Shown here piece after piece: positions 8,453-21,454 of a stretch of 64,000 nucleotides of DNA; position 1 is the first letter of the stretch; each line of letters begins with the position of its first letter. The notes under the pieces are model-generated. The model made no database searches and was not told the DNA's origin. It saw only the letters and a list, made by a program, of their open reading frames with translations. A program made the position numbers and the translations under genes. Source of the stretch: Actibacterium sp. XHP0104 (GTDB taxonomy: Bacteria; Pseudomonadota; Alphaproteobacteria; Rhodobacterales; Rhodobacteraceae); the NCBI RefSeq assembly GCF_025751515.1, contig NZ_JAOWLE010000001.1:434001-498000 (forward strand), written 5' to 3'.

Positions 8453-8483
8453 ACTTTCTGCATTCGCAGCATGGGGAATCAAT

Positions 8484-8514
8484 AGGGGCGCCCCGGCAGA
8501 TGCGGGACGCCCCT
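8484..8514 (-). terminator. GC-rich hairpin after tkt
   Basis: Arms AGGGGCG (8484-8490) and CGCCCCT (8508-8514) flank a partly complementary interior, about 20 bases past the tkt stop on the minus strand. No clear T-tract follows, so it may be a weak terminator or a processing signal between tkt and gap. Confidence 0.4.
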
Positions 8515-8535
8515 GAATGTGGTTCACGGCCGCGA

Positions 8536-10551
8536 TCAGAGCAGCGACTTGACCTTTTCGGCCACGGCCTCGGCGGTGATGCCGAACATTTCGTACAGCT
8601 CTTCGGCCGGGGCCGAGGCGCCAAAGCCCTGCATGCCGACGAAACCGGCCTTGGCTTCGCGGCCACGCTCGCCCAGCAGCCACTGATCCCAGCCAAAGCG
8701 CACACCGGCCTCGACGGCCACGCGCACGGGGCCCGCGGGCAGGACACGCTTGCGATAGGCCTCGGGCTGGGCCGCGAAAAGCTCCCAGCAGGGCATGGAC
8801 ACGACGCGGGTGCCGATGCCCTCGGCCTGCAGGATGTCGCGCGCCTTCATGGCGATCTCGACCTCAGAGCCGGTGGCCATCAGGATGGCCTGGCGCTTGC
8901 CCTCGGCCTCGGCCAGGACATAGGCGCCCTGGGCGGTCAGGTTCTTGGTGGTGTGCTGGGTGCGCACGGTCGGCAGGTTCTGGCGCGACAGGGCCAGCGT
9001 GCTGGGCGTGGTTTTCGAGGTCAGGGCGATTTCCCAGGCCTCGGCGGTTTCCACGGTGTCGGCGGGGCGGAACACGTTCATGTTCGGCGTCGCGCGCAGC
9101 ATGGCGACATGTTCCACCGGCTGGTGGGTCGGGCCGTCTTCGCCCAGGCCGATGCTGTCATGGGTCATGACATAGGTCACCGGAATGCCCATCAGCGCCG
9201 ACAGGCGGACCGAGCCGCGCGCATAGTCGGTAAAGCACAGGAAGGTGCCGCCATAGGGGCGCACGCCGCCATGCAGGGCCATGCCGTTCATCGCGGCGGC
9301 CATGCCGTGTTCGCGGATGCCGTAATAGACGTAACGGCCGCCCCGGTTATCGGGCATGAACACGCCCAGATCGCCGGTCTTGGTGTTGTTCGATCCGGTC
9401 AGGTCGGCCGAGCCGCCCACGGTTTCCTGCATGATCGGGTTGATCACTTCCAGCACCATCTCGCTGGATTTGCGGGTGGCGACCTTGGGGGCCTCGTCGC
9501 TGATCTGTTTCTTCAGCGCCTTGATGGTGGCCGACAGTTTCTTGGGGGCGTCCATGTCATAGGCGCGCAGGAAGTCGTTGCGCTTGGTCTGCGACAGGGT
9601 TTGCAGGCGGGCCTCCCAGGCGGCGCGCTCGGATGCGCCACGGGCGCCGATGGCCTCCCACTGGGCCTTGATGTCGGCGGGGATGTCAAAGGGGGCGTGG
9701 GTCCAGCCATAGGCGGCCTTGGTGTCGGCCACGACCTTGGCGTCGGTCAGGGCGCCGTGGCCCTTGGGCGTGTCCTGCGCGGCCGAGCCCAGGGCGATAT
9801 GGGTCTTGCAGGCGACCAGCGTCGGGGTCTTGGTGCCCTTGGCGGCGGTGATGGCGCGGTGAATGTCGTCGGGGTCATGCCCGTCGCATTCGAACACCGA
9901 CCAGCCCGAGGCCTCGAACCGTTTCAGCTGATCGGTCTTGTCGGCCAGATCAACGGTGCCGTCGATGGTGATGTTGTTGTTGTCCCACAGCACGATCAGC
10001 TTGCTCAGCTCGTGCTTGCCGGCAAGGCCGATGGCCTCTTGGCTGATGCCTTCCATCAGGCAGCCGTCGCCGGCGATAACATAGGTGTGGTGATCGACGA
10101 TCTTCTTGCCGTAGCGCGCACGCTGGATCTCCTCGGCCATGGCGAAACCGACGGCATTCGAGATGCCCTGACCCAGCGGGCCGGTGGTGGTTTCAACGCC
10201 GGTGGCATGGCCATATTCGGGGTGGCCCGCGGTGATCGCGCCTTTCTGGCGGAAGTTCTTGATCTGCTCGATCGTCATGTCGGCATAGCCGGTCAGGTGC
10301 AGCAGCGAATAGATCAGCATCGAGCCATGCCCCGCCGACAGAATGAACCGGTCGCGGTCGGGCCAGTTGGGGGTCGAGGCATCGAATTTCAGGTGTTTCT
10401 CGAACAGAACCGTCGCAACATCGGCCATGCCCATCGGCATGCCGGAATGGCCGGAATTCGCGGCGGCGATGGCGTCAAGCGTCAGGGCGCGGATCGCGCA
10501 GGCCTTGGACCAGTGTTCGGGATGTGCTTTGGCAAGGGCTTGGATGTCCAC
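8536..10551 (-). CDS. tkt: transketolase
   Basis: Transketolase moves two-carbon units between sugar phosphates using thiamine diphosphate (pentose phosphate pathway, and the Calvin cycle where present). I chose a GTG start at 10551 because GAAGGA lies about 8 bases upstream; this gives 671 residues, close to the family's about 660. Motifs in order: [10 protein letters not shown] at 32-41, the thiamine diphosphate motif GDGCLMEG at 161-168 ending in DNNN about 190-193, and [13 protein letters not shown] with the catalytic Glu near residue 415. The in-frame ATG upstream at 10665 adds residues with no family likeness. Confidence 0.94.
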   Translation of the reverse strand: MDIQALAKAHPEHWSKACAIRALTLDAIAAANSGHSGMPMGMADVATVLFEKHLKFDASTPNWPDRDRFILSAGHGSMLIYSLLHLTGYADMTIEQIKNFRQKGAITAGHPEYGHATGVETTTGPLGQGISNAVGFAMAEEIQRARYGKKIVDHHTYVIAGDGCLMEGISQEAIGLAGKHELSKLIVLWDNNNITIDGTVDLADKTDQLKRFEASGWSVFECDGHDPDDIHRAITAAKGTKTPTLVACKTHIALGSAAQDTPKGHGALTDAKVVADTKAAYGWTHAPFDIPADIKAQWEAIGARGASERAAWEARLQTLSQTKRNDFLRAYDMDAPKKLSATIKALKKQISDEAPKVATRKSSEMVLEVINPIMQETVGGSADLTGSNNTKTGDLGVFMPDNRGGRYVYYGIREHGMAAAMNGMALHGGVRPYGGTFLCFTDYARGSVRLSALMGIPVTYVMTHDSIGLGEDGPTHQPVEHVAMLRATPNMNVFRPADTVETAEAWEIALTSKTTPSTLALSRQNLPTVRTQHTTKNLTAQGAYVLAEAEGKRQAILMATGSEVEIAMKARDILQAEGIGTRVVSMPCWELFAAQPEAYRKRVLPAGPVRVAVEAGVRFGWDQWLLGERGREAKAGFVGMQGFGASAPAEELYEMFGITAEAVAEKVKSLL

Positions 10552-10745
10552 CTGAGTGATCCTTCGATGAATACTGTTTGCGGGGTCATAGGCAGCGCGC
10601 GCCACAAGATCAAGCAATAGCCGCGCGGACGTGACGGGAAAGGGGGGCGCATTTCCCCAAGGCATTGGGTAAGATCGCCAAAACCGGTGCCCACCCGCGA
10701 TTCGTGCGGGGCATCAGACAAAAACCAAGACCTGGACAGGCAGAG

Positions 10746-11222
10746 ATGAGCGATATCAACGATTTTGAGCACCGCATCACCGCCGCGCTAGAGCGAATCG
10801 GAAAAGGCATTGCCACCATCGCCCCCGGTGGGGCCGGTGGCGATCAGGTGGCACAGCTGACGGCCGCGCTGGCCGATGAGAAAAACGCCAATGCCCAACT
10901 GGAAGAGCGCGTGCGCGCAATCCAGGAAAAGCAGGACAAGCACCTTGCCCAGCTCGAGGCCCGGCTGACCAAGCTGAGCGCCCGTGCCGAGGCCGCCGAG
11001 CGCGAGATCGACCGCATGCGCCGCGTCAACGCCGAGTTGCGCGCCAGCAATGCCGCCCTGCGCGAGGCCAATGCCGGCGGGCTGGGCGACGACAGCCTGA
11101 TCAATCAGGCCATGCAGGCCGAACTGGACGCCCTGCGCGCCGTGCGCGACAGCGACCGCGCCGAGCTGGACCAGATCCTGGCCGAACTGACCCCCCTTGT
11201 TCAGGGAGAGACCCATGCCTGA
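10746..11222 (+). CDS. coiled-coil protein encoded with zapA
   Basis: The 158-residue product begins MSDINDFEHRITAALERIG and is dominated from about residue 35 to 110 by a charged heptad-rich coiled coil (QLEERVRAIQEKQDKHLAQL and following), with no enzyme motif. It overlaps zapA by eight bases, so the two are translationally coupled. Similar coiled-coil proteins often precede zapA in Rhodobacterales. A link to the division machinery, perhaps as a ZapB-like partner, is inferred only from position and shape. Confidence 0.75.
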   Translation: MSDINDFEHRITAALERIGKGIATIAPGGAGGDQVAQLTAALADEKNANAQLEERVRAIQEKQDKHLAQLEARLTKLSARAEAAEREIDRMRRVNAELRASNAALREANAGGLGDDSLINQAMQAELDALRAVRDSDRAELDQILAELTPLVQGETHA

Positions 11223-11601
11223 CGTTCAGATTCACATTGGCGGCCGCACCTTCGAGGTGTCGTGCCAGCCCGGCGAAGAGGCTTATCTGCGCTCGGCCGC
11301 GGGGCTGTTGGATGCCGAGGCCTCGGTTCTGGTCGAACAGATCGGGCGTCTGCCCGAGGCGCGGATGCTGTTGATGGCAGGGCTGATGCTGGCCGACCGC
11401 ACCGCCGGGCTTGAGGAAAAGCTGCGCCGCTCCGACGAGGAAAAGCAGGCGCTTGAGGCACAGCTGTCTGCGCTGCAATCGGCCCCGGCCGAGCGCGTCG
11501 AGGTGCCGGTCATTCCGCAGGCCGTGCGTGAAACCATGGCCGAGCTGGCCGCCCGCGCCGAGGCGCTGGCCGATGCGGTCGAGGACAAGCTGAGCGCCTG
11601 A
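11215..11601 (+). CDS. zapA: cell division protein ZapA
   Basis: ZapA binds FtsZ and bundles protofilaments at the division ring. The chosen start MPDVQIHIGGRTFEVSC at 11215 has a GGGAGAG site. The N-terminal domain shows the family pattern (IGGRTFEVSCQPGEEAYLRSAAGLLD, residues about 7-32, and LMLADRTAGLEEKL near 62-75), followed by a coiled coil to the end. Length 128 is slightly longer than the usual 90-110 owing to a C-terminal Ala/Glu helix. It overlaps the upstream coiled-coil gene. Confidence 0.88.
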   Translation: MPDVQIHIGGRTFEVSCQPGEEAYLRSAAGLLDAEASVLVEQIGRLPEARMLLMAGLMLADRTAGLEEKLRRSDEEKQALEAQLSALQSAPAERVEVPVIPQAVRETMAELAARAEALADAVEDKLSA

Positions 11602-11624
11602 CGCCGCTGCCCCCCGAAAAACAC

Positions 11625-11658
11625 AAAGCCCGCCCCGGATGACCGGCGCGGGCTTTTT
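11625..11658. terminator. rho-independent terminator between zapA and grxD
   Basis: AAAGCCCGC and GCGGGCTTT form a 9-base stem followed by a T run (11654-11658). T-rich sequence also follows on the minus strand, so it can end both converging transcripts. Confidence 0.8.
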
Positions 11659-11677
11659 CATGCGGTGAGGGGCGCGA

Positions 11678-12040
11678 TCAGGCGTTCGCTTGGCGAATCT
11701 TGTCGGCCGCTTCCTTGTTGTAGGCAATGCCGTTGTCATCAAACAGCTGGTCCAGCTCGCCCGAGAGGGTCATCTCGGTAACGATGTCGCAGCCGCCGAC
11801 GAATTCGCCTTTGACGTAAAGCTGCGGGATGGTCGGCCAGTCGCTGAATTCCTTGATGCCCTGACGGACCGCCTCATCGGCCAGAACGTTCACATCGGCA
11901 AAGTTCACGCCCATGTAGTTCAGCACGCCAGCCACGCGCGAGGAAAACCCGCACTGCGGCATTTCCTTGGTGCCCTTCATGTAGAGGACGACGTCATTGC
12001 TGGTGATCGTGTCCTGAATAATGTCTTTAGCATCAGCCAT
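11678..12040 (-). CDS. grxD: monothiol glutaredoxin (CGFS type)
   Basis: Grx4-type glutaredoxins hold a [2Fe-2S] cluster together with glutathione and, with BolA proteins, deliver or sense iron-sulfur clusters. The 120-residue protein shows the defining active site PQCGFSSR (the single Cys in CGFS at about residue 30), the [19 protein letters not shown] segment for glutathione binding, and a typical C-terminus. AAGGAG precedes the ATG. A BolA gene lies 21 bases upstream in the same direction, matching the known physical and functional partnership. Confidence 0.95.
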   Translation of the reverse strand: MADAKDIIQDTITSNDVVLYMKGTKEMPQCGFSSRVAGVLNYMGVNFADVNVLADEAVRQGIKEFSDWPTIPQLYVKGEFVGGCDIVTEMTLSGELDQLFDDNGIAYNKEAADKIRQANA

Positions 12041-12061
12041 GTGCGGCTCCTTTTTGATGTT

Positions 12062-12298
12062 TCAGCCGGGCGCCTTGGTGGTCAGGGCCAGGGCATGGAT
12101 TTCGCCCTGGGCGCCGTCCATCTTGCCTTTCAGCGCCTTCATTACCGCCCGCTGCTGCTGCACCCGGTTCATACCGCGAAAGCTTTCGTCGATGACCATG
12201 GCCGAGAAATGCACGCCGTCATCGCCCTGCACCTCGATCTGTGCATCGGGAAAGGATTGACGGATCAGGTGTTCGATCTCGGTGGCGGTCATTGGCAT
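12062..12298 (-). CDS. BolA family protein
   Basis: The 78-residue product starts MPMTATEIEHLIRQSFPDAQIEVQGDDGVHFSAMV and contains the BolA core including FRGMNRVQQQRAVMKAL and the GEIHALAL end. A second in-frame ATG at 12292 is possible; 12298 is favoured by AGGGA about 9 bases upstream. BolA proteins bind monothiol glutaredoxins through a shared Fe-S cluster. The downstream grxD gene, 21 bases on, supports a two-gene operon for Fe-S trafficking or iron sensing. It lies closer to the BolA2/IbaG-like short form than to classical BolA. Confidence 0.92.
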   Translation of the reverse strand: MPMTATEIEHLIRQSFPDAQIEVQGDDGVHFSAMVIDESFRGMNRVQQQRAVMKALKGKMDGAQGEIHALALTTKAPG

Positions 12299-12377
12299 GT
12301 CGGGTGATCCCTGTGTTGGTCTTGGCCTAAATCTAGGTGAGCCACGCCCGGCGCACAAGCACCGGGCGCAAGTGGCC

Positions 12378-14537
<2,160 letters not shown>

Positions 14538-14984
14538 GTTGTCCCCCTGGGCCGAAAACTGGCGTTCTCATAGGACATGGCGGCGCGATGGGAAAGGGGG
14601 CGCGCGGGTCAAACGGGCGGTTCGGGGCGATTTGTTTGTAATTTCATGCAGGCCGGCCGGTTCGAGCCGGAAATGTTGCAGTTGCAATAACACGCAATAA
14701 TTGTGCGGCGGGGTGGGGCCAGCGCCTGCATTTTGCGCATCATGCGGTGGTGGGGCGATTTCTTGCGTGTCGTCGCTTGAAGAAACCTGACAGGAAAACA
14801 AAGATTTACGGGCAGGGGATGCGCGAAAAAAAAGGCCGAGACAAAGCTCGGCCAAAGTCCAACAGGGAGGTAAAGACCAGCGGGTCAACCGCTGCCTTCA
14901 CAGCCCAAATAAGTTGCGCAGAGATTCCCTTCAAGAAAAAAATGCCGCAAGTGCAGCATGGCCGCTATGCCTGTTGCGCATATC
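14538..14984. other. 447-base gene-free region between purL and a LysR gene
   Basis: No convincing coding frame is present. It contains the purL promoter region (AT-richer around 14690-14705, CAATAATTGTG) and the terminator of the LysR gene at 14826-14853. The small imperfect palindrome GGCCGGCCGGTTCGAGCCGG at about 14652-14671 has no clear role. Confidence 0.5.
14826..14853 (-). terminator. rho-independent terminator of the minus-strand LysR gene
   Basis: On the minus strand GGCCGAG and CTCGGCC pair with a 6-base loop and are followed by eight T residues. It lies about 130 bases past the LysR stop, implying a fairly long 3' untranslated region. Confidence 0.75.
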
Positions 14985-15890
14985 TCACATCTTGGCTGCT
15001 TCTTTTTTGCGGCGGCGGTGCTCGAAGATCTCTTCGGTGACGAAATCGCGGAAGGCGGCAATGCGCTTGGAATGGCGCAGTTCCTCGGGATAGGCGAGGA
15101 AGGCGGGCACCTCGTTGCTTTCGATCTCGGGCAGGACGCGCACCAGATCGGGGAAGTCCTCGGTCAGATAGTCGGGCAGCACCCCGATGCCGAGATTGTT
15201 GATCACGCCCTGAAGGATGCCAAAGTAGTTGTTCACCGACAGAACCGAAGCAACCTCATGGCTCATCAGTTCCTGCGCCAGGGCGGCACCGGCGGCGACC
15301 TGGGCGGCGCGCGGGTTCTGGCAGATCAGACGGTGGGCCTTGAGATCCTCGACCGTGGTGGGTGTGCCATGGGTCTCCAGGTAGGACCGCGAGGCATAAA
15401 GCCGGATCCGCACCGTCATCAGGCGCTTGCGGATCAGGTCGGCCTGGCTGGGCTCTTTCATGCGGATGGCGACATCGGCCTCGCGCATGGGCAGGTCAAG
15501 CAGGCGTTCCTCAAGCATCAGGTCGATTTTCAGATCGGGGTATTTCTCGTAGAACTTGGGCAGGCGCGGGGCCAGCCACAGCGTGCCAAAGCCCAGCGTG
15601 GTGGTGACGCGCAGCTCGCCCACCATTTCCTCTTCGCTGTCACGGATGCGGGCCTCGGCGGCCTCGAGGCATTTGGTCATGGCGACGGTGGCGTCGAACA
15701 GCAATTCGCCCTGTTCGGTGAGAATCAGTCCGCGGGCATGGCGGTGGAAAAGGGTGGTGTTCAGGCTTTCTTCGAGCGCGCGAATCTGGCGGGACACCGC
15801 CGATTGCGACAGGTGCAGCACGTCGCCCGCATGGGTCAGACTGCCGGCATCCGCCACCGCGTGAAATATTCTGAGCTTATCCCAGTCCAT
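14985..15890 (-). CDS. LysR-family transcriptional regulator
   Basis: I start the protein at MDWDKLRIFHAVADAGSLT (15890), giving 301 residues; the extra 28 upstream residues of the open frame are not LysR-like. The helix-turn-helix spans about residues 1-60 (THAGDVLHLSQSAVSRQIRALEESLNTTLFHR), and the effector domain follows from about 90. It is divergent from the indolepyruvate oxidoreductase gene with 155 bases between, so it may regulate it, though I know of close relatives in Rhodobacterales beside other genes. Two TTGCAA-type motifs lie in the shared intergenic space. Confidence 0.88.
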   Translation of the reverse strand: MDWDKLRIFHAVADAGSLTHAGDVLHLSQSAVSRQIRALEESLNTTLFHRHARGLILTEQGELLFDATVAMTKCLEAAEARIRDSEEEMVGELRVTTTLGFGTLWLAPRLPKFYEKYPDLKIDLMLEERLLDLPMREADVAIRMKEPSQADLIRKRLMTVRIRLYASRSYLETHGTPTTVEDLKAHRLICQNPRAAQVAAGAALAQELMSHEVASVLSVNNYFGILQGVINNLGIGVLPDYLTEDFPDLVRVLPEIESNEVPAFLAYPEELRHSKRIAAFRDFVTEEIFEHRRRKKEAAKM

Positions 15891-15986
15891 GTTGCAATAC
15901 TCGCAATGCTGCCATGCGTTTACGGTAAGATAACTAGGTGCCCAAATACTCGTTTGCAAATGAAGACTTATCAAAAATTGATTTTG

Positions 15987-16007
15987 TAGGTCAGGTTTTT
16001 TGACCTA
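15987..16007. promoter_or_regulatory. perfect inverted repeat over the putative promoter of the indolepyruvate oxidoreductase gene
   Basis: TAGGTCA and TGACCTA (7-base arms) flank a 7-base GGTTTTT spacer. The repeat ends over a -10-like TATTAT (16006-16011), 39 bases before the start codon. Arms and position suggest an operator; the bound regulator is unknown. Confidence 0.5.
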
Positions 16008-16045
16008 TTATGGGACAAAGTCACATTGGCATGGGGAGATGCGCG

Positions 16046-19000
16046 ATGAGCAGGCAGGACGTCACACTACACGACAAGTACGATCTGGATAAGGATCGGG
16101 TGCTGCTGAACGGCACTCAGGCCTTGGTGCGATTGATGCTGATGCAAAAGGCCCGCGACCGCGCGGCGGGGCTGAACACGGCGGGCTATGTGTCGGGCTA
16201 TCGCGGCTCGCCGCTGGGGGCTGTCGATATCCAGATGACCAAGGCCCGCTCTGATCTCGAGGCCAATGACATCATCTTTCAGCCCGGCATGAACGAGGAT
16301 CTGGCCGCCACCGCGATCTGGGGCACCCAGCAGGCCGAGCTGCGCGGCGAGGGCAAGTTCGATGGCGTATTCGGCCTGTGGTATGGCAAGGGGCCGGGCG
16401 TCGACCGCACCGGCGACGTGATGCGCCATGCCAACATGGCCGGCACCTCGCAATATGGCGGCGTGCTGATGGCGATGGGGGATGACCATACCGGCGAAAG
16501 CTCGACCACATGCCATCAGTCCGACTGGGCGCTGGTCGATGTCTACATGCCGGTGCTGTCGCCGGCGGGGGTGCAAGAGATCCTCGATTACGGGCTCTAT
16601 GGCTTTGCCCTGTCGCGCTATGCCGGGGTCTGGGCCGGGCTGAAGGTGATGAAAGACACGATCGAGGTGACATCGGTCGTCAATGCCCGCGTGCCGGACA
16701 CGCCCTTTGTCATTCCCGATCTCAAACTGCCCGCCGACGGGCTGAACATCCGGCTGGGGGATCACTGGATTCCGCAAGAGGCGCGGCTGCATGATTACAA
16801 GAGGTTCGCCGCAGAAGCCTTTGCAAGAGCTAATAAAATCGACAAACGTGTCTGGGGGCGTTCGGGCGCCAAGATCGGCCTTGTGGCTGCCGGAAAGAAC
16901 TGGCTCGATCTGACCCATGCGCTGGCGCTGATGGGCATCGACGCGGCCGAGGCCGAGCGCCTGGGCCTGACCACCTACAAGGTCGGGCAGACCTGGCCGC
17001 TGGACATGACCAGCTTTCACGACTGGGCCGAGGGTCTGGATCTGATCATCGTGGTCGAGGAAAAGCGCAAGCTGATCGAGGTTCAGGTCAAAGAGGCCAT
17101 CTTTGACGACCGGCAGGGCCGGCGTGTCTATGGCTGGAAAGACGGCGAGGGCAACGACCTGTTCCCGACCCGTTTCGCGCTGAACCCGGTGATGATCGCG
17201 CGCAAGTTGGGCGATATCCTGATTCAAGAGGGCCGCGGCACCGAGGCGGTCAAGGCCGCGATGCAGCGGCTAGAGGCCGCCGAGAAGGCCGAGAACGCCG
17301 AGGAAGTGGCGGCGCGGATTCCGTATTTCTGTTCGGGCTGCCCGCATAACACCTCGACCAAGCTGCCGCAGGGCTCGCGCGCCTATGCCGGTATCGGCTG
17401 TCACATCATGGCGCTGTGGATGGATCGCGAGACCTCGGGCTATACCCATATGGGGGGCGAGGGGGCGAACTGGATCGGCGAGGGAGTGTTCTCGAACACC
17501 GATCACGTGTTCCAGAACCTGGGCGATGGCACCTATAACCACTCGGGCCTGATGGCGATCCGGGCGGCCCATGCCGCGGGCACCAACATCACCTACAAGA
17601 TCCTGTTCAACGATGCCGTCGCCATGACCGGCGGTCAGGAAAACGAGGGCGATCTCAGCGCCGACCGCATCGCGCGGGAATTGCTGGCGATGGGCCTCAA
17701 GGACGTGTTCGTCGTCTACGACCCCAAGGAAGAGCCCGAGCGCAAGATGTTTCCGCAGGGCCTGTCCTGGCATGAGCGCGATCAGCTGATGAGTGTTCAG
17801 GAAAAGTGTAAAAAGATCAAAGGTGTATCGGCTATTATTTACATCCAGACCTGCGCCGCCGAGAAACGCCGCCGGCGCAAGCGCGGCACCTTCCCCGATA
17901 TCGACAAACGGGTGTTCATCAACACCGATGTCTGTGAGGGCTGCGGCGATTGCGGGGTGCAGTCGAACTGCGTGTCGATCATTCCGGTCGAGACCGAACT
18001 GGGCCGCAAACGCGCGATCGACCAGTCGAGCTGCAACAAGGATTTTTCCTGCGTGAACGGGTTCTGCCCGTCCTTTGTCACGCTCAAGGGCGCCGAGATC
18101 CGCAAAGAGGCCAGCGCCGAGATCGACCTTCCTCATCTGCCCGATCCGGTGTTGCCGGCCATCGACGGCACCTGGAACATCGTCGCCACCGGCGTAGGTG
18201 GCACGGGCGTTGTGACCGTGGGGGCCATTCTGGCCATGGCCGCGCATCTGGATGGCAAGGGCGTAGGCATGATGGAGATGGCCGGGCTGGCGCAAAAGGG
18301 CGGCGCGGTTCTGATCCATTGCCGCATCGCCAATGACCCCGCCGATATCAGCGCCATTCGCGTCGCCACGGGCGAGGCCGACGCGGTGATTGGCGGCGAC
18401 CTGGTGGTCAGCGCCGGGGCGAAATCGCTGGGGCTGATGACCACGGGGCGCACCGGCGCGGTGGTCAACAGCCACGAAATCATCACCGGCGCCTTTACCC
18501 GCGACCCCGAGTTCCGCCTGCCGACGGGCCGGATGCACCTGGCGCTCGAGGCGCGGCTGAAGGACGGGTTAAGCCTGTTCGACGCGTCCGAACTGTCGCG
18601 CGTGCTGATGGGCGACACGATCTATTCCAACATGATGGTGCTGGGCGCGGCCTGGCAGCGGGGTCTGGTGCCGCTGGGCCATGACGCGCTGATCCGCGCG
18701 ATTGAGCTGAACGGCGCCGCCGCCGAGCGCAACAAGCGCGCGTTTGAAATCGGCCGCTGGGCGATCGCTCACCCGACCGAGGCCGCGCGCCTGATCGACG
18801 GGCCGGGGCAAGAGGCGCCGCTTAGCCTGGACGAACGCATCAGCATCCGCGCCGATCACCTGACCGCCTATCAGGGCCGGGGGCTGGCGCGCAAATACCT
18901 ACGCCTGGTCGAGCGGGCCGAGGACGAGGAACTGCGCGAGGCGATCGCCAAGGGCTATCACAAGCTCTTGGCTTATAAGGATGAATACGAGGTCGCGCGG

Positions 19001-19447
19001 CTGCATCTGGAAACCCATGCCAAGGCGCAAGAGGAATTCGGCGGCGATTTCGAGATGACCTTTCACCTGGCGCCGCCGATCTGGTCGAAAACCGGCGCCG
19101 ATGGCCGGCCGCAAAAGCGCGAGTTCGGGCCTTGGGTGCTGCGGCTCTTTCGGGGGCTGGCGCGGCTCAAGCGGCTGCGCGGCACGCCGCTGGATGTGTT
19201 CGGCTATAGCGCCGAGCGCAAGATGGAACGCGGCCTGATCAAGCAGTATGAGCGCGACATCGAACGGGTGCTGCTGGCGCCAGCGGGGGCGCGCGAGGCG
19301 GCGCTGGCGCTGGCCGAGCTGCCGCTGTCGATCCGGGGCTTTGGGCCGGTCAAAGAGGCGAATGCCGACAAGGCCGCGAAACGGCGCGAGGAACTGTTGG
19401 CGGTGATCGCCGCCGGTGGCCCCGAGATACGCAAGGCCGCCGAATAG
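16046..19447 (+). CDS. indolepyruvate ferredoxin oxidoreductase, fused subunits
   Basis: This 1133-residue enzyme oxidatively decarboxylates aryl (or branched) 2-oxo acids to acyl-CoA, a route of aromatic amino-acid breakdown. The start at 16046 follows a GGGGAG site. In order it has an N-terminal pyrimidine-binding part ([34 protein letters not shown] near 110), a thiamine diphosphate part ([27 protein letters not shown]), a ferredoxin-like cluster motif with Cys630, 633, 636 and 642 ([13 protein letters not shown]), and a gamma domain from about 710 ([13 protein letters not shown]). A C-terminal domain follows. Archaeal enzymes split these parts over two genes; the fused form is common in proteobacteria. 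Confidence 0.93.
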   Translation: MSRQDVTLHDKYDLDKDRVLLNGTQALVRLMLMQKARDRAAGLNTAGYVSGYRGSPLGAVDIQMTKARSDLEANDIIFQPGMNEDLAATAIWGTQQAELRGEGKFDGVFGLWYGKGPGVDRTGDVMRHANMAGTSQYGGVLMAMGDDHTGESSTTCHQSDWALVDVYMPVLSPAGVQEILDYGLYGFALSRYAGVWAGLKVMKDTIEVTSVVNARVPDTPFVIPDLKLPADGLNIRLGDHWIPQEARLHDYKRFAAEAFARANKIDKRVWGRSGAKIGLVAAGKNWLDLTHALALMGIDAAEAERLGLTTYKVGQTWPLDMTSFHDWAEGLDLIIVVEEKRKLIEVQVKEAIFDDRQGRRVYGWKDGEGNDLFPTRFALNPVMIARKLGDILIQEGRGTEAVKAAMQRLEAAEKAENAEEVAARIPYFCSGCPHNTSTKLPQGSRAYAGIGCHIMALWMDRETSGYTHMGGEGANWIGEGVFSNTDHVFQNLGDGTYNHSGLMAIRAAHAAGTNITYKILFNDAVAMTGGQENEGDLSADRIARELLAMGLKDVFVVYDPKEEPERKMFPQGLSWHERDQLMSVQEKCKKIKGVSAIIYIQTCAAEKRRRRKRGTFPDIDKRVFINTDVCEGCGDCGVQSNCVSIIPVETELGRKRAIDQSSCNKDFSCVNGFCPSFVTLKGAEIRKEASAEIDLPHLPDPVLPAIDGTWNIVATGVGGTGVVTVGAILAMAAHLDGKGVGMMEMAGLAQKGGAVLIHCRIANDPADISAIRVATGEADAVIGGDLVVSAGAKSLGLMTTGRTGAVVNSHEIITGAFTRDPEFRLPTGRMHLALEARLKDGLSLFDASELSRVLMGDTIYSNMMVLGAAWQRGLVPLGHDALIRAIELNGAAAERNKRAFEIGRWAIAHPTEAARLIDGPGQEAPLSLDERISIRADHLTAYQGRGLARKYLRLVERAEDEELREAIAKGYHKLLAYKDEYEVARLHLETHAKAQEEFGGDFEMTFHLAPPIWSKTGADGRPQKREFGPWVLRLFRGLARLKRLRGTPLDVFGYSAERKMERGLIKQYERDIERVLLAPAGAREAALALAELPLSIRGFGPVKEANADKAAKRREELLAVIAAGGPEIRKAAE

Positions 19448-19544
19448 CGCAGATGGCTTATGGATTTCCGCCCTAAAGCACCGTAAAGGTTTGCCTTACC
19501 GCCCGGCTGGCGCAAGAATGGCCACCGGGGGCAGGAGGCAGGCT

Positions 19545-20357
19545 ATGGCAGTTGGTGTATTCGATTCTGGTTTGGGCGGGCTGACCGTTCTGGATGCCGT
19601 GTCCAAGCGGCTGCCGGACGTGCCATTTGTCTATTTCGGGGATAACGCCCATGCGCCTTACGGGGTGCGGGATGCCGATGACGTGTACAACCTGACCACG
19701 GCGGCCGTTGAACGGCTGTGGGAGGCGGGCTGTGATCTGGTGATTCTGGCCTGTAACACCGCCTCGGCCGCCGCGCTGAAGCGGATGCAGGAAAGCTGGG
19801 TGCCCAAGGACAAGCGGGTGCTGGGCGTGTTCGTGCCGCTGATCGAGGCCCTGACCGAACGCCACTGGGGCGACAACAGCCCTCCGCGCGAGGTTGCCGC
19901 GAAACATGTGGCGCTGTTCGCCACGCCCGCGACCGTGGCCAGTCGCGCGTTTCAGCGTGAACTGGCGTTTCGGGCCGTGGGCGTCGATGTCGAGGCACAG
20001 CCCTGTGGCGGCGTGGTCGACGCGATCGAGCAGGGCGACGAAATTCTGGCCGAAGCCATGGTGCGCAGCCATGTCGAGGCGCTGCTGCGCCGCATGCCGC
20101 ACCCGGATGCCGCCATTCTGGGCTGCACCCATTACCCGCTGATGCAGCATATCTTTCAGGATGCGCTGGGGGACGGGGTCAAGGTGTTCTCGCAGGCCAA
20201 TCTGGTGGCCGAAAGCCTGGCCGACTATCTGGAGCGCCACCCCGACATGCTGGGCAGTGGCACGGACTCGATGTTCCTGACCACGGGCGACCCCAAGAAA
20301 GTGTCGAACAAGGCCACGCAGTTCCTGAAGCGACGCATCGAATTTCAGGCCGCCTGA
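19545..20357 (+). CDS. murI: glutamate racemase
   Basis: MurI makes D-glutamate for peptidoglycan. The start [12 protein letters not shown] at 19545 is fixed by AGGAGG seven bases upstream, giving 270 residues. The two catalytic Cys lie in VILACNTAS (Cys70) and ILGCTHYP (Cys194), the standard pair for cofactor-free racemisation. FDSGLGG at 6-12 and [11 protein letters not shown] at 30-40 are also family hallmarks. It lies about 100 bases after the oxidoreductase and 57 before argC, all in the same direction. Confidence 0.95.
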   Translation: MAVGVFDSGLGGLTVLDAVSKRLPDVPFVYFGDNAHAPYGVRDADDVYNLTTAAVERLWEAGCDLVILACNTASAAALKRMQESWVPKDKRVLGVFVPLIEALTERHWGDNSPPREVAAKHVALFATPATVASRAFQRELAFRAVGVDVEAQPCGGVVDAIEQGDEILAEAMVRSHVEALLRRMPHPDAAILGCTHYPLMQHIFQDALGDGVKVFSQANLVAESLADYLERHPDMLGSGTDSMFLTTGDPKKVSNKATQFLKRRIEFQAA

Positions 20358-20414
20358 TTGCAGGCGGGGCCGTGATGGCCTAAATCCCAGTTAAACCACC
20401 GCAAAGGGCATGAC

Positions 20415-21443
20415 ATGACCCATAAAATCGCCGTTCTTGGCGCTTCGGGCTATACCGGGGCCGAACTTGTCAGGCTGATCGCCACCCATCCGTCGATGGA
20501 AATCGTCGCGCTGTCGGCTGACCGAAAGGCCGGGATGGAGATGGGTGATGTGTTCCCGCATCTGCGTCATATGAAATTGCCGAAACTGGCGACGATCGAG
20601 GATATCGATTTCGCGGGCGTCGATCTGGTGTTCTGCGCGCTGCCGCACGGGCTGAGCCAGGCCATCGTCAAGGACCTGCCCAAGACCGTCAAGGTCGTCG
20701 ATATGGGCGCCGATTTCCGGCTGCGCGACCCGGCGGATTACGAGAAATGGTATGGCCGCCCGCATGACGCGCCCGAGATCCAGCCCGAGGCCGTCTATGG
20801 CCTGTCCGAGTTTTATCGCGACGACATCCGTAAGGCGCGGCTGGTTGCGGGCACGGGCTGTAACGCGGCGACGGTGCAGTTTGCGCTGCGCCCGGTGATC
20901 GAGGCCGGGTTGATCGACCTTGATCAGATCGTCTGCGATCTGAAGAACGGCATTTCCGGCGCGGGCCGCAGCCTGAAGGAAAACATGCTTTATGCCGAGC
21001 GCTCGCAGGATGTGCTGGGCTATTCGGCAGGCGGCAAGCACCGGCATCTGGGCGAGTTCGACCAGGAATTCAGCCTGCTGGCGGGCCGCAAGGTGGAAAT
21101 CATCTTTACCCCGCATCTGGTACCGGCCAACCGGGGCATTCTGGCGACCTGCTATGTGCAGGGCGACGCGCAGGCTATCCATGCCGCGCTGGCCGCGCGT
21201 TATGCGGATGAGCCGTTCATCGTGACGCTGCCCTTTGGCGAGCTGCCCGGAATGTCGCATGTTCAGGGCTCGAATTTCTGCCATATTGGCGTGGTTGGCG
21301 ACCGGGTGTCGGGGCGCGCGATCATCGTGTCGACGCTGGACAACCTGAACAAGGGCTCGTCGGGCCAGGCGATGCAGAACGCCAACCTGATGCTGGGCGA
21401 GGATGAAACCGCGGGGCTGATGCTGGCCCCGGTCTTCCCGTAA
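20415..21443 (+). CDS. argC: N-acetyl-gamma-glutamyl-phosphate reductase
   Basis: ArgC reduces N-acetylglutamyl phosphate with NADPH in arginine synthesis. The 342-residue length and motifs mark the common type 1 enzyme: [16 protein letters not shown] at 6-21, [10 protein letters not shown] near 73-82, and the catalytic Cys149 in [10 protein letters not shown]. An AAAGGG site precedes the ATG. It is followed after 11 bases by ccmE, so arginine and cytochrome c maturation genes share a transcript here. Confidence 0.95.
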   Translation: MTHKIAVLGASGYTGAELVRLIATHPSMEIVALSADRKAGMEMGDVFPHLRHMKLPKLATIEDIDFAGVDLVFCALPHGLSQAIVKDLPKTVKVVDMGADFRLRDPADYEKWYGRPHDAPEIQPEAVYGLSEFYRDDIRKARLVAGTGCNAATVQFALRPVIEAGLIDLDQIVCDLKNGISGAGRSLKENMLYAERSQDVLGYSAGGKHRHLGEFDQEFSLLAGRKVEIIFTPHLVPANRGILATCYVQGDAQAIHAALAARYADEPFIVTLPFGELPGMSHVQGSNFCHIGVVGDRVSGRAIIVSTLDNLNKGSSGQAMQNANLMLGEDETAGLMLAPVFP

Positions 21444-21454
21444 GGAGTGGGCGC

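Noticed and set aside
8404-10620. A 738-codon open frame antisense to tkt, and similar ones antisense to purL (12282-14573), ilvI (54683-56896) and the GCS2 gene (532-2139)
   Set aside because: All lie opposite well-recognised genes and show the His/Gly/Arg-rich composition expected from reverse reading of high-GC codons.
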